From: G963708325 sp963708325
GTDB lineage: Bacteria; Actinomycetota; Thermoleophilia; Solirubrobacterales; 70-9
Length of the DNA stretch: 64,000 nucleotides
Direction: 5' to 3'
Assembly (NCBI GenBank): GCA_963708325.1
Contig: OY970203.1
Coordinates: 2,604,001-2,668,000, forward strand
Shown piece by piece: positions 8,560 to 16,622 of the stretch (position 1 is the stretch's first letter; each line of letters starts with the position of its first letter). Under the pieces are notes generated by a model that ran no database searches, was not told where the DNA came from, and saw only the letters and a program-made list of their open reading frames with translations. The translations under genes were made by a program, and so were the position numbers.

Positions 8560-9795
8560 GTGAGCACCTTCGCCTTCCGCGCAGTCGACGTCGCCGGCAC
8601 TCCGTCGCGCGGCGAGGTCGACGCCAACTCCAAGGCACAGGTCACCGAGCAGCTTCGCCAGAAGGGCCTGATCGTCCTCGACGTGAACGAGGTCCGCGAG
8701 GCGTTCAAGATCGAGGACCTCTGGAAGCGCTGGCGCAAGATCAGGGGCCGCAACCTGGCCGTGTTCTCGCGCCAGTTCGCGACGCTGATCGGCTCCGGCA
8801 TGCCGATGCTGCGGTCCCTCTACACGCTCGAGGACCAGACCGACGACGAGCTGCTCAAGGAGGCGGTCGTGAGCGTCCGCCAGGACGTCGAGGCCGGGAG
8901 CTCGGTGTCCAACGCGATGGAGCGTCACCCGAAGGTCTTCGACAAGCTCTACGTGGCGATGGTGCGCTCCGGCGAGGGTTCGGGCCGCCTCGAGGAGGCG
9001 CTGGACCGGATCGCCTACCAGCTCGAGAAGCTCGACGCCCTGAAGCGCCAGGTGCGCTCGGCGATGCTCTACCCGCTGATCGTGCTCGGCTTCGCGGTCG
9101 TCGTGCTGACGGCGATCGTCGCCTTCGTCGTGCCGGTGTTCGTGAGCATCTACCAGGACATCGCCAAGGAGCAGCCCGACACCAGCACGGCGCTGCCGAA
9201 GATGACCCAGATCACGGTGGGCGCGTCGAACCTGATCACCCACCGCGCCTACATCGTCGTGATCGCCATCGTGATCGGCGTCTACCTGTTCCGAAAGTGG
9301 AAGCGCTCCGAGATCGGCCACGACCAGTGGGACACGTTCAAGCTGAGGATCCCGATGAAGATCGGCGACGTCGTCCAGAAGGTCGCGCTGGCCCGCTGGT
9401 CGCGCACCTTCTCCGGCCTGATCACCGCCGGCGTGCCGCTCCTGCAGTCGATCCAGATCACCGGGGCGACGTCCGGCAATACGAAGTTCGAGCAGGCGAT
9501 GGACGAGGTCTACGCCAGCGTCAAGCGCGGTGGCACGGTCGCCGCGCCGATCGCCGCCGCCGCGATCTTCCCGAGCATGGTCGGCCACATGGTCGCCGTC
9601 GGCGAGGACACCGGCTCGCTCGAGCACATGCTGACCAAGATCGCCGACTTCTACGAGGCCGAGGTGGAGGCCAAGATCAAGGCCCTGACCTCGATCATCG
9701 AGCCCGCCCTGCTGGTCCTGGTCGGCGGCCTGGTCGGCTTCATCGTGATCTCGATGTACCTGCCGATCTTCGACCTCTACAACAAGATCCAGTAG
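8560..9795 (+). CDS. pilC: Type IV pilus inner-membrane platform protein PilC
   Basis: Polytopic membrane protein that couples the PilB/PilT motors to pilin assembly. The 411 residues contain two T2SSF domains (about 70-190 and 275-400) and three predicted membrane helices (around 167-195, 225-245 and 375-400). The N-terminus FAFRAVDVAGTPSRGEV is typical of the family. The GTG start lies 18 nt downstream of pilT, so co-transcription is likely. The next gene is convergent, beyond a palindrome-rich region. Confidence 0.95.
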   Translation: MSTFAFRAVDVAGTPSRGEVDANSKAQVTEQLRQKGLIVLDVNEVREAFKIEDLWKRWRKIRGRNLAVFSRQFATLIGSGMPMLRSLYTLEDQTDDELLKEAVVSVRQDVEAGSSVSNAMERHPKVFDKLYVAMVRSGEGSGRLEEALDRIAYQLEKLDALKRQVRSAMLYPLIVLGFAVVVLTAIVAFVVPVFVSIYQDIAKEQPDTSTALPKMTQITVGASNLITHRAYIVVIAIVIGVYLFRKWKRSEIGHDQWDTFKLRIPMKIGDVVQKVALARWSRTFSGLITAGVPLLQSIQITGATSGNTKFEQAMDEVYASVKRGGTVAAPIAAAAIFPSMVGHMVAVGEDTGSLEHMLTKIADFYEAEVEAKIKALTSIIEPALLVLVGGLVGFIVISMYLPIFDLYNKIQ

Positions 9796-9821
9796 GGGCC
9801 GTAGGAGCAGACCGCCGCGCC

Positions 9822-9860
9822 GGGGCGAGTTTGTCTCCGACAAGGGGACAAACTCGCCCC
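9822..9860. repeat. Palindrome A
   Basis: A 17-bp stem (GGGGCGAGTTTGTCTCC against GGGGACAAACTCGCCCC, one T.G wobble) with a 5-nt loop, 26 nt after the pilC stop. It shares the TTGTCYCC/GGGGACAA core with palindromes B and C. Confidence 0.75.
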
Positions 9861-9884
9861 GCGTCACGGTACGGCCCGGTCCGC

Positions 9885-9920
9885 GGCGCCTTGGTCCCCG
9901 CATTAGGGGACCAAGACGCC
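9885..9920. repeat. Palindrome B
   Basis: A 15-bp stem with one mismatch (GGCGCCTTGGTCCCC against GGGGACCAAGACGCC) and a 6-nt loop. It is closely related to palindrome C. Confidence 0.75.
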
Positions 9921-10050
9921 ATTCGCAGGCGGCGACGACCGCCCGGAGCGGACTTCGGGCGGGTACGGCAGCGACAACTGCGACCCCGGGCCGGGGGCCC
10001 GCTCAGAGCGGGGTTGCGAGGGCGGCTAGGGCGTCCTTGCGGCCCGTCTG

Positions 10051-10088
10051 ATGGCGCCTTTGTCCCCGATGGCGGACAAAGGCGTCAT
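10051..10088. repeat. Palindrome C
   Basis: A 15-bp stem with one wobble (ATGGCGCCTTTGTCC against GGACAAAGGCGTCAT) and a 9-nt loop. The GGCGCCTT(T/G)GTCC arm is nearly the same as in palindrome B. Confidence 0.75.
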
Positions 10089-10141
10089 TTCGGGCCCGAT
10101 GCTCGGCTGCGAGCGGTCGGCGCGATCGTCGAGGCGCCCGG

Positions 10142-10549
10142 CTACCAGCTGCCGTCGCCGGCGCAGCCGGCGGAGCCGGCGGTGGCGCAGGCGCGGCTGG
10201 TGGCGCCGTCCTGCTCCGCGAGGGTGAAGACGTTCCCCGACTTCGAGCTCGCCTGGAGCGTGAAGTGGTTGCGCCCGGTCGACACGTCCAATGCGCCGCT
10301 GCTCGCCCCGAGGGTGGGCTCGATCCGCACGAGCGCCGGCACGTCGGCGCCCGCGTAGTCGCCGTTGTCGTCCTGATAGGTCTTGAGCGCCACCTGCGCC
10401 GAGCTGATCAGGTCCTTGGCCTCGGCGTCGTGCGCCTTCGCCACCTGGCTGAGGTAGGCCGGGATGATCATCGCGGCGAGGATGCCCATCAGCAGGGCCA
10501 CCACGAGCAGCTCGGGAAGGCTGAAGCCATCGTCGGCTCGGACGTCCAT
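10142..10549 (-). CDS. Type IV prepilin / pseudopilin
   Basis: A 135-residue prepilin with a very short leader: MDVRADDG, cleavage expected after Gly8, then FSLPELLVVALLMGILAAMI with Glu at +5 and a hydrophobic helix. The rest is a small globular domain (AKDLISSAQVALKTYQDDNGDY) with two C-terminal Cys (RACATAGSAGC) that may form the D-loop disulfide. The gene is convergent with pilC and has its own sigma-28-type promoter. It is much more divergent than the twin pilins at 24969 and 25711, so it is probably a minor pilin or an alternative major pilin. Confidence 0.88.
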   Translation of the reverse strand: MDVRADDGFSLPELLVVALLMGILAAMIIPAYLSQVAKAHDAEAKDLISSAQVALKTYQDDNGDYAGADVPALVRIEPTLGASSGALDVSTGRNHFTLQASSKSGNVFTLAEQDGATSRACATAGSAGCAGDGSW

Positions 10550-10559
10550 CTCACCCCAA

Positions 10560-10587
10560 ATGTCGGCTTTTCGGAGCGGAAACCTGA
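10560..10587 (-). promoter_or_regulatory. Sigma-28-type promoter of the convergent prepilin gene
   Basis: On the minus strand the sequence reads TCAGGTTT-N12-GCCGACAT, ending 10 nt before the ATG. Spacing and bases match the sites upstream of pilT, pilM and the major pilins. Confidence 0.55.
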
Positions 10588-10620
10588 ACCTGGGTGCGTG
10601 TGTTCCGGCGACCCGGGCGC

Positions 10621-10875
10621 TCAGGGCTCGGGCAGGAGCTTCGCCTTCGCCGCATCGATCTTGAGCACGGTGCCGCGCTCGTAGACCTCTTCGACCTGAG
10701 ATGCGTCGACCAGCCGACGACCGCCCTCCGCGTCGATCACGATTCCGTCGAAGATGTCCAGGCTCTGATCCGCCCGCACCTGCGTGACCCGGCCGATCTC
10801 GACGCCATCGCTCGACACCACGGGCTGACCCGGCGCCAGCTCGAGGTAGGAGGAGGGCTCGCCGAGGTCGGCCAT
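10621..10875 (-). CDS. Small PRC-barrel-like protein
   Basis: An 84-residue protein with a PRC-barrel-like pattern: LELAPGQPVVSSDGVEIGRVTQVRA, then DIFDGIVID, then RRLVDASQVEEVYERGTVLKID. Such domains occur in RNA-processing and photosynthetic proteins and in many small actinobacterial proteins. The specific role is unknown. A TAGGCT -10 lies 6 nt before the ATG. It is divergent from the RDD gene at 10966. Confidence 0.75.
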   Translation of the reverse strand: MADLGEPSSYLELAPGQPVVSSDGVEIGRVTQVRADQSLDIFDGIVIDAEGGRRLVDASQVEEVYERGTVLKIDAAKAKLLPEP

Positions 10876-10881
10876 CGCCTC

Positions 10882-10887
10882 AGCCTA
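10882..10887 (-). promoter_or_regulatory. -10 element of the small PRC-barrel gene, leaderless type
   Basis: TAGGCT on the minus strand ends 6 nt before the ATG, implying a leaderless transcript. Confidence 0.5.
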
Positions 10888-10953
10888 GATGACTGATCCC
10901 ACGACCCGGCGCACCTGGATCTACCGCCCCGGGTCTGACGCCGATCGCAAGCC

Positions 10954-10959
10954 TAGACT
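10954..10959 (+). promoter_or_regulatory. -10 element of the RDD gene, leaderless type
   Basis: TAGACT ends 6 nt before the ATG at 10966. No Shine-Dalgarno sequence fits in the gap. Confidence 0.55.
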
Positions 10960-10965
10960 CGCCCG

Positions 10966-11976
10966 ATGGCGAACGGCCCGAGCGCGCCGACCCCGCCGGG
11001 CGGATCGGAGCCGCCGAGGCGGCGGTCCCTTGCCGGACGCGTGCTCGGCGGCGGCGCGCGCGGGGCGCGGCGAGCCGCCGGGGCGGCGGGGATCGACCGG
11101 GCCGTCGAGAACGTGACCGAGGAGGCGATCGTCGCCGCCGTCGAGAGCCCGGCCGTGGAGCGCGCGCTGGGGCGGGTGCTGCGCGGCCCGGTGGTCGAGG
11201 AGGCGATGCAGGACGCGCTTCAGAGCCCGGCGGTGGAGGCGGCGCTGGTCGACGCGCTGGACAGCGAGATGCTCGATCGCGTCTGGCGCCGCCTGCTGGC
11301 CAGCGACGAGGCCCAGCGGCTGGTCGAGCGGATCGCCGAGGCGCCCGAGGTGCGGTCGGCGATCGCGGCTCAGAGCGTCGGCCTGCTCGGGGACATAAAC
11401 CGCCAGCTGCAGCGCGTCGCGCGCCGGCTCGACGACATAGTCGAATCGGTCGCGAGGCGCCTGCTGTTCCGCAAGCGGCGCACCGAGCCGACCGACCGCG
11501 CCGGGATCGTCACCCGGGCGCTCGCCCTGGCGCTCGACATCGGCGCGATCAACGTCGTGTTCTTCGCCGCGTCGGCCCTGATCGCCCTGATCGCCTCGCA
11601 GGTGCTGGCGGCAGGGCACGCCGACGGCACGCCCGCACTCGCGGCCGGGACCGGCGTCTGGGCGATCGCGGTCGCGGCCTACCTCAGCTCCTTCTGGGCG
11701 CTCGCGGGCCAGACGCCCGGGATGCGGTTCATGGGAATACGGATCGAGGACGACGCGCCCGAGCCGGGGATCGGCGCAAGGCGTACGGTGCGCCGGCTGA
11801 TCGGGCTGGGAATCGGCGTGATCACGCTGGGGATCGCGTTCCTAGGCATCCTGTTCAACGAGCGCCGCCGCGGTGTCCAGGACAGGATGGCCCGCACGGA
11901 GGTGGTCTACCAGGGCGACGCTCGCCGAACCGCGCCCTGGTCGCAGCCCGCCGAACCTCCGGCTCCCGCGGACTAG
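10966..11976 (+). CDS. RDD family membrane protein
   Basis: A 336-residue protein. Residues 1-155 form a helical cytoplasmic region with repeated helices (TEEAIVAAVESPAVERALGR; MQDALQSPAVEAALVDALDS), then a linker with paired Arg residues. The RDD domain follows (about 180-310) with an Arg-x-x-Ala/Asp-x-Asp start (VTRALALALDIGAIN), four hydrophobic segments and the QTPGMRFMGIRI motif. The function of most RDD proteins is unknown; some act in ion transport. The stop is 4 nt from that of a convergent gene. Confidence 0.85.
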   Translation: MANGPSAPTPPGGSEPPRRRSLAGRVLGGGARGARRAAGAAGIDRAVENVTEEAIVAAVESPAVERALGRVLRGPVVEEAMQDALQSPAVEAALVDALDSEMLDRVWRRLLASDEAQRLVERIAEAPEVRSAIAAQSVGLLGDINRQLQRVARRLDDIVESVARRLLFRKRRTEPTDRAGIVTRALALALDIGAINVVFFAASALIALIASQVLAAGHADGTPALAAGTGVWAIAVAAYLSSFWALAGQTPGMRFMGIRIEDDAPEPGIGARRTVRRLIGLGIGVITLGIAFLGILFNERRRGVQDRMARTEVVYQGDARRTAPWSQPAEPPAPAD

Positions 11977-11980
11977 GCGC

Positions 11981-12442
11981 TCAGCTGTCGCCGCCGTCGC
12001 CGCCGGAGGGATGGCTCTCGGGCGGGTGGTACTCGGGCGGCTGGCCCGTTCCCGGATGGTATTCGGGCGCTTGGTAGTCGCTTCCCGAGCCGGATGGTGA
12101 GCCGCCGGACGAGCCGCTCGATCCCGAATATCCGGATGAGCCGCCCGATCCGCCGGTTGCGCCGGTCCCGCCCTGCGCGCCGCGGCCACCCGACGACCGC
12201 CGGTGGCGGCGATGCTGACCGTGGCGGTGCTTGCGCTGGGCAGTGGTGACGGTGCGCTGCGGGGGAGGGGCGAGCGCGCGGCCAGCGGACAGGGGCTCGG
12301 ACGCCAGCCCGATTCGCTGGCTGGTCAGGTGGCTCGCCACCACCGAGATCCCGCCGGCGACGGCGAGGCCGAGGAGCGCCAGCGCGACCCAACGCGCGAC
12401 GGCGCCCTTGACGCGCTCTCGTGGCGGCGGCAGGGAGTTCAA
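11981..12442 (-). CDS. Membrane-anchored Gly/Ser-rich low-complexity exported protein
   Basis: A 153-residue protein with no recognised domain. One N-terminal membrane helix (WVALALLGLAVAGGISVV, about 18-36) is followed by a basic His/Arg stretch (RKHRHGQHRRHRR), a Gly/Ser-rich stretch containing GGTGATGGSGG, and two YHP repeats (APEYHPGTG, PPEYHPPES). T-G-A-T resembles the ApbE flavinylation acceptor motif, and an ApbE operon lies nearby. It starts with TTG and follows the histidine kinase by 70 nt on the same strand. A TAGGTT hexamer lies 9 nt before the start. The start codon is uncertain. Confidence 0.65.
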   Translation of the reverse strand: MNSLPPPRERVKGAVARWVALALLGLAVAGGISVVASHLTSQRIGLASEPLSAGRALAPPPQRTVTTAQRKHRHGQHRRHRRSSGGRGAQGGTGATGGSGGSSGYSGSSGSSGGSPSGSGSDYQAPEYHPGTGQPPEYHPPESHPSGGDGGDS

Positions 12443-12512
12443 GGCAACTCGAACCTATGACGGGCGCTCACAACCGGGCGCCAAATCGAGGCAAAGAGAG
12501 GGTAAAGAAGGC

Positions 12513-13856
12513 TCATTGCCTCGCCGGCAGGATGAGGCTGGCACGCAGTCCGCCCTCCGGGCGGCTCGCCAGCGTCGTGTCGCCGCCCCACTCGCGCGTC
12601 AGCTCGCGCGCGATCGGCAGCCCCAGGCCGGTTCCCTCCGGGCCCCGGCGGCCCTCGCGGCCTCGATAGAAGCGCTCGAAGACCGCCTCCTCCTCGCCGG
12701 GCTCGAGTCCGGGACCCTCGTCGAGCACCTCGACCCCGCGCGGGCCGCCGGCGATCTCGACGATGGTTCCCCGCGGCGAGTAGCGGATCGCGTTCTCGAC
12801 CAGGCAGTCGATCGCGCGGTCGAGGTCGGCCTTGGCGCACCAAACCGTGGCGCCGCCGGCCCGCGGCCGCTCGACGACCTCGATCCCGCGGCCGTCCGCG
12901 GCGCGGCGCCAGCGCTCGGCCGCCCGGCGCACGGCGTCGTCGACGTCGACGTCGGCGCCGGGCAGGTCGCGCTCTCCGGCGCGGCTCAGCACCAGGAGCT
13001 CCTCGACGGTGTGCGAGAGCCGATCCACCTCGCGGATCCCGGCCCCGAGCTGACGGCGGTCTTCGTCGTCGTCGGACGAATCGAGCAGGCCCTCCAGGCG
13101 CAGGCGCAGCCCCGTGACCGGCGTGCGCAGCTGGTGCGAGGCGTCGGCGACGAAGTCCTCCTGCGATCGCAGCAACCGGGCGAGGCGCTCGGTCATCTCG
13201 TTGAACGAGCGTGCCAGCGAGCGCTGCTCGGTGCTGCCCTCGATCGCCGCCTGGGCGTCCAGATCGCCGCCGCTGACGCGCCGCGCCGCCAGCTCCAGGC
13301 GCCGGATCGGGCCGGCCACCTGCTGCGCGATCAGGGCGCCGGCCGCGATCCCGAGGATCAGCACGATGATCGCGAGGATCACCAGATCGCCGACGGCCGT
13401 GCGGACTGCGCGGTGGACCGCGCCCACGCTCTGCGTCACCCTCACCGCCCCGCCGGTCCGCTTGCCCTCCAGGATCGGAACCGACGTGGCGAGGATGTCG
13501 CCGCCCAGGGTGTCGCTGTGGCGGGTGAACTGCTGGGGCTGGCCGCGGAGGGCGCCGCGCACCTCCGGCCGGTTCGTGTAGTCGGCGCCGACCTCGGCGG
13601 CACCGGCGCTGTCGGCGAGCAGTCGCCCGCGGGGGCCGACCACGATCACCCGCCCGCGAACCGATCGCGCCGAGACTTCGGTGAGGCGCTCGAGCGCGGT
13701 AGGACGCGGCGGCAGTAGCAGCTCCGCCGCCGTCGCCGCGACCACGTCGGCCTGGCTTCGCGCTTCGCTTCGCACTTCGGAGTCGACACGGTCGCGGAGG
13801 CTGACCGCGAGCGGGACGCCGAAGGCGATCAGCGCGAGCAGTAGCACGTACGCCAC
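12513..13856 (-). CDS. Sensor histidine kinase
   Basis: Membrane kinase of a two-component pair with the response regulator just upstream. The 447 residues show an N-terminal membrane helix, an extracytoplasmic sensor region of about 120 residues (double-Cache/PDC-like; VIVVGPRGRLLADS, DILATSVPI), a second helix (LVILAIIVLILGIAAGALI), HAMP, a HisKA box DASHQLRTPVTGL with the phospho-acceptor His, and HATPase motifs NAIRYSPRG, DEGPGL and GTGLGL. The GTG at 13856 is the first conventional start. The hydrophobic segment appears to extend 7-10 codons farther up (SLRLILLGA), overlapping the regulator's stop, so a rare start codon may be used. Confidence 0.93.
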   Translation of the reverse strand: MAYVLLLALIAFGVPLAVSLRDRVDSEVRSEARSQADVVAATAAELLLPPRPTALERLTEVSARSVRGRVIVVGPRGRLLADSAGAAEVGADYTNRPEVRGALRGQPQQFTRHSDTLGGDILATSVPILEGKRTGGAVRVTQSVGAVHRAVRTAVGDLVILAIIVLILGIAAGALIAQQVAGPIRRLELAARRVSGGDLDAQAAIEGSTEQRSLARSFNEMTERLARLLRSQEDFVADASHQLRTPVTGLRLRLEGLLDSSDDDEDRRQLGAGIREVDRLSHTVEELLVLSRAGERDLPGADVDVDDAVRRAAERWRRAADGRGIEVVERPRAGGATVWCAKADLDRAIDCLVENAIRYSPRGTIVEIAGGPRGVEVLDEGPGLEPGEEEAVFERFYRGREGRRGPEGTGLGLPIARELTREWGGDTTLASRPEGGLRASLILPARQ

Positions 13857-13882
13857 CGCCCCCAGGAGGATCAGGCGAAGGC

Positions 13883-14599
13883 TTACCGGCCCGATCCCTC
13901 CGGCACGAGCAGGCGGAAGCCGACGCCGCGCACGGTCTCGATGAAGCGCGGATTGGCGGGGTCGTCGCCCAGCTTCTTGCGCAGCCAGCCGATGTGGACG
14001 TCGAGCGTCTTGGTGGACCCGAACCAGTTCATGTCCCAGACGCGCGTCATCAGGTCCTCCCGCGTCACCACCTGGCCGGCGTGGCGCATCAGCTCAGCGA
14101 GCAGGTCGAACTCCTTGCGGGCAAGCTGTAGCGGCTCGCCCGCCAGGGTGGCGGACCGCGCCGCCGTGTCGATCTCGAGGTCGCCGGCGGCGAGCAGCCG
14201 CTCGGCGGACTCCGCCGGGCCCGCCCGCCGCAGCACGGCGCGAATCCGCGAGATCACCTCGCGGGCGCTGAACGGCTTGACGACGTAGTCGTCGGCGCCC
14301 ATCTCCAGGCCGACGATCCGGTCCATCTCGGTTCCGCGCGCGGTCAGCATCACGATCGGGACGTCGGAATGGCGCCGCAGCTCGCGGCAGACGTCCCGCC
14401 CGTCGCCGTCGGGCAGCGCCAGGTCGAGGATCACAAGGTCGGGCTCGACGCGCTCGGCAAGCTCGAGCCCCTCCGCCGCGGTGCGGGCGATCACGGGCTC
14501 GAAGGATTCGCGCCGCAGGGCATCGGCGAAGGGCTCGGATATCGCGTCCTCGTCCTCGACGACGAGGATGCGAGGGCCGCTTGGCACGGCCGGTGACAT
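13883..14599 (-). CDS. OmpR-family response regulator
   Basis: A 238-residue DNA-binding regulator. The receiver domain has VVEDED near the N-terminus, the phospho-acceptor Asp in LVILDLALPDGDG, the Thr/Ala of MLTARG and Lys in DDYVVKPF. The winged-helix domain ends with LDVHIGWLRKKLGDDP and ETVRGVGFRL. The ATG at 14599 is chosen because the receiver begins just after it (PRILVVEDED) and a -10 lies 7 nt upstream; the open frame runs farther but has no domain. It is divergent from the redox operon at 14739 and is a plausible regulator of it. Confidence 0.93.
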   Translation of the reverse strand: MSPAVPSGPRILVVEDEDAISEPFADALRRESFEPVIARTAAEGLELAERVEPDLVILDLALPDGDGRDVCRELRRHSDVPIVMLTARGTEMDRIVGLEMGADDYVVKPFSAREVISRIRAVLRRAGPAESAERLLAAGDLEIDTAARSATLAGEPLQLARKEFDLLAELMRHAGQVVTREDLMTRVWDMNWFGSTKTLDVHIGWLRKKLGDDPANPRFIETVRGVGFRLLVPEGSGR

Positions 14600-14606
14600 A
14601 GCGGCC

Positions 14607-14612
14607 ACTGTA
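14607..14612 (-). promoter_or_regulatory. -10 element of the response regulator, leaderless type
   Basis: TACAGT on the minus strand ends 7 nt before the ATG at 14599, implying a leaderless transcript. Confidence 0.45.
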
Positions 14613-14738
14613 GCGGCGCGCGCCCCGACACCGGCGCGGGCGATCAAGTTTTGCCCCGTCTTTACCGCCGCCTGGATCGGCCTTGGGCGGGCGCTGCCGA
14701 TAGTGCTCGGCGACGACCCCGGAGGAGGTATTTCAGTC

Positions 14739-15257
14739 GTGAAGAGCGCAAAGACGAAGGTCACGGCCGCCCTGACGGTTCTGAGCCTCGGCGGGCTCGC
14801 CGCTGTGGCGGCCACCTCGAACCCCGGCAAGAACTCGTTCGCGGCCCTGGAGCCGAAGGTGCGAACGCAGGTCATCCGCCGCACGATCCACGTCAAGCGT
14901 CATCCGAGGCGCAGCCAGACCGCAGCCGCCCGAGCGCGGCGTGCCGCGGCCGCCAAGAAGGTGTCCACCGGCGCAAGCGGCGCCGGCGGCGGCTCGGCGG
15001 CCCTAAGCACCGGCGCGAGCGGCGGCGGCGGCGCCTCTGTCCCCGTCAGCAGCCGCACCAGCGGCGGTGGCGGTGGCGGCGGCAGCGCCTCGGCCCCGGT
15101 CAGCACGCACACCAGCGGCGGTGGTGGCGGCAGCACCCACTCCGCGCCCGTCAGCACCCACACGAGCGGTGGCGGCGGCGGTGGCGGCGGCAGCACCGGC
15201 GGCGGCGGCGAGCGCGAGTCCGAGGGCGGCGGCGGAGGTGAGGGCGGCGGTGACTGA
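14739..15257 (+). CDS. Exported Gly-rich repeat protein of an ApbE redox operon
   Basis: A 172-residue protein. The GTG start at 14739 follows a strong GGAGGAGG ribosome site (14721-14728). A short hydrophobic N-terminal helix (ALTVLSLGGLAAVAA) suggests export or membrane anchoring. A basic stretch (VIRRTIHVKRHPRRSQ) precedes five approximate repeats of about 16 residues, of the form (V/L)S(T/S)-x-(A/T)-S-G-G-G: two STGAS units, one SSRTS and two STHTS. The tail is Gly/Glu-rich. T-G-A-S resembles the ApbE acceptor motif, and ApbE is encoded two genes downstream, so it is a candidate flavinylated electron carrier; this is inference. The stop overlaps the next start by 8 nt. Confidence 0.7.
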   Translation: MKSAKTKVTAALTVLSLGGLAAVAATSNPGKNSFAALEPKVRTQVIRRTIHVKRHPRRSQTAAARARRAAAAKKVSTGASGAGGGSAALSTGASGGGGASVPVSSRTSGGGGGGGSASAPVSTHTSGGGGGSTHSAPVSTHTSGGGGGGGGSTGGGGERESEGGGGGEGGGD

Positions 15258-15639
15258 GACATCGCCGAACCCGACCCCTCCGGCAGCCGGCCCCACGCCG
15301 GCTGCCACGCCGGCCGCGAGCCCGGGACGCGCGACGGCGGGCACGCCGGCTCGGCCGGCTGCCCGCCGTCGCCGGCCGAGCCCGTCAGCGGTCGCCGTGG
15401 CCTCGCTGTCCACCTTCCTCGCGCTGTTCTCCGTGCTGGCATTCCAGATGCGCGCCAGCGCGGCAAGCGACAAGGCGAGCGCCCAGCCGCGACCGGTGGT
15501 GCTGCGCAAGGTCATCCGCCGCAAGGTCGTCTCCAGCGTCGGCGCAGGAGCGGGCGGCATAACGTCATCGCAGCCCGTGGTCTCCGGCTCGGCGCCGGCG
15601 GCCAGCGCGCCGGCACCCGTGGTCTCGAGCTCCTCATGA
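15250..15639 (+). CDS. Small membrane protein of the ApbE operon
   Basis: A 129-residue protein with a GTG start inside the end of the previous gene. A Pro/Ala/Thr-rich, then basic N-terminus (residues 1-42) precedes one membrane helix (VAVASLSTFLALFSVLAFQM, about 45-66). The tail carries LRKVIRRKVVSS, resembling the basic VIRRTIHVKRH element of the preceding protein, and then a low-complexity Ala/Ser/Pro end with GAGAGGITSS. No known domain was recognised. Its stop overlaps the apbE start (ATGA). Confidence 0.65.
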   Translation: MTETSPNPTPPAAGPTPAATPAASPGRATAGTPARPAARRRRPSPSAVAVASLSTFLALFSVLAFQMRASAASDKASAQPRPVVLRKVIRRKVVSSVGAGAGGITSSQPVVSGSAPAASAPAPVVSSSS

Positions 15640-16622
15640 GCGAGCACGACGTCAGCTTCGACGCGATGGGCTCAGAGGTGAGGCTGCTGATCGGCACCCC
15701 CGACGAGGGCCGGCCGCCGGCACCGATGGCCGCGGAGGGCGCGCGCCGGTTCATCGCCGAATTCGAGCAGGCCCTGTCGCGCTTCCGCGACGACAGCGAG
15801 CTGACCGCGTTCAACGCCGACCCCCGCGCGGAGGTCCCCGTCGGCGAGCTGCTGCGGCGCGCCGTCGAGTCCGGGATCTGGGCCGCGGAGCAAACCGGCG
15901 GCCTGGTGGACCCGACGCTCGTTCGCGAGCTCGAGTCCGCCGGTTACGCGCGCACGCGGATCGGCGTGCCTTCGGCGTCGCTGCCCGCGGCGCTGGAGGC
16001 GGCGCCGGCGAGGCATCCCGCTCGGCCGCACCCGGCGCAGCGCTGGCGCGGCTTCGAGGTCGACGACCGCACCGGCGCGGTGCGGCGGCCGCCCGGAGTG
16101 GTGTTCGACACAGGCGGCGTCGGCAAGGGGCTTGCCGCCGACATGATCGCGGCTCGCCTGCACGGCTACGCGCGCTTCGTCGTCGACTGCGGCGGCGACA
16201 TCCGGGTCGGCGGTCCCGAGGCGGCCCGCTGGCCGTACGAGATCCACGTCGAGCACCCCCTCACGGGGGAGCACGCCTACGTGCTCCGGCTCGGCTCCGG
16301 CGGCGTCGCCACGTCCGGGCTCAACGTGCGCATCTGGAAGCGCGACGACGAAACCTTTGCCCACCACCTGCTCGATCCGGCCAGCGGTGAGCCCGCCTGG
16401 ACCGGGCTGGTCGGCGCCACGGCGCTCGGAGCGACCGCGCTCGAGGCGGAGACGCTCTCCAAGGCGGCGCTCCTGTCCGGACCGGAGGGGGGACGCCGGG
16501 TCCTCGCCGCCCGCGGCGGCTTGCTCGTCCACGACAGCGGCCGGGTCGAGCTGGTCGGCCCCCTGCGCCCGCGCGTGCGAATCCCCGAAACGCTTGGCGG
16601 CAGCTGGAGCGCGGCCGCATGA
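15636..16622 (+). CDS. apbE: FAD:protein FMN transferase ApbE
   Basis: Transfers FMN from FAD to a Thr/Ser of target proteins, usually outside the cytoplasm. The 328 residues show the FDAMGSEVRLLI start, FEQALSRFRDDSELTAFN, the GGVGKGLAADM motif, VDCGGDIRVGG, and the C-terminal THHLLDPxxGxP-type element (AHHLLDPASGEPAW) followed by a VGATALGATALEAETLSKAALL helix region with its conserved acidic residue. No signal peptide is visible, so the site of action is unclear. It overlaps both neighbours by 4 nt. The genes around it encode a membrane reductase-like protein and low-complexity exported proteins, which are candidate substrates. Confidence 0.93.
   Translation: MSEHDVSFDAMGSEVRLLIGTPDEGRPPAPMAAEGARRFIAEFEQALSRFRDDSELTAFNADPRAEVPVGELLRRAVESGIWAAEQTGGLVDPTLVRELESAGYARTRIGVPSASLPAALEAAPARHPARPHPAQRWRGFEVDDRTGAVRRPPGVVFDTGGVGKGLAADMIAARLHGYARFVVDCGGDIRVGGPEAARWPYEIHVEHPLTGEHAYVLRLGSGGVATSGLNVRIWKRDDETFAHHLLDPASGEPAWTGLVGATALGATALEAETLSKAALLSGPEGGRRVLAARGGLLVHDSGRVELVGPLRPRVRIPETLGGSWSAAA

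Larger units (their letters stand above)
9796..10141. other. Non-coding region between convergent pilC and prepilin gene
   Basis: About 346 nt without a credible gene. It holds three long, sequence-related palindromes (annotated separately) with unrelated GC-rich sequence between them. The palindromes could end transcription from either side, but none is followed by a clear T-run. Confidence 0.6.

Noticed and set aside
10940..10950. GCCGATCGC before the RDD gene as a further sigma-28-type site
   Set aside because: No TCAAG-like -35 lies 11-12 nt upstream, and a TAGACT -10 fits the start better.
14644..14703. TCAAGTTTT and GCCGATAG upstream of the Gly-rich gene as a sigma-28-type promoter
   Set aside because: The two elements are 40 nt or more apart, far from the 11-12 nt spacing; a TCGGCCTT at correct spacing is too weak to claim.
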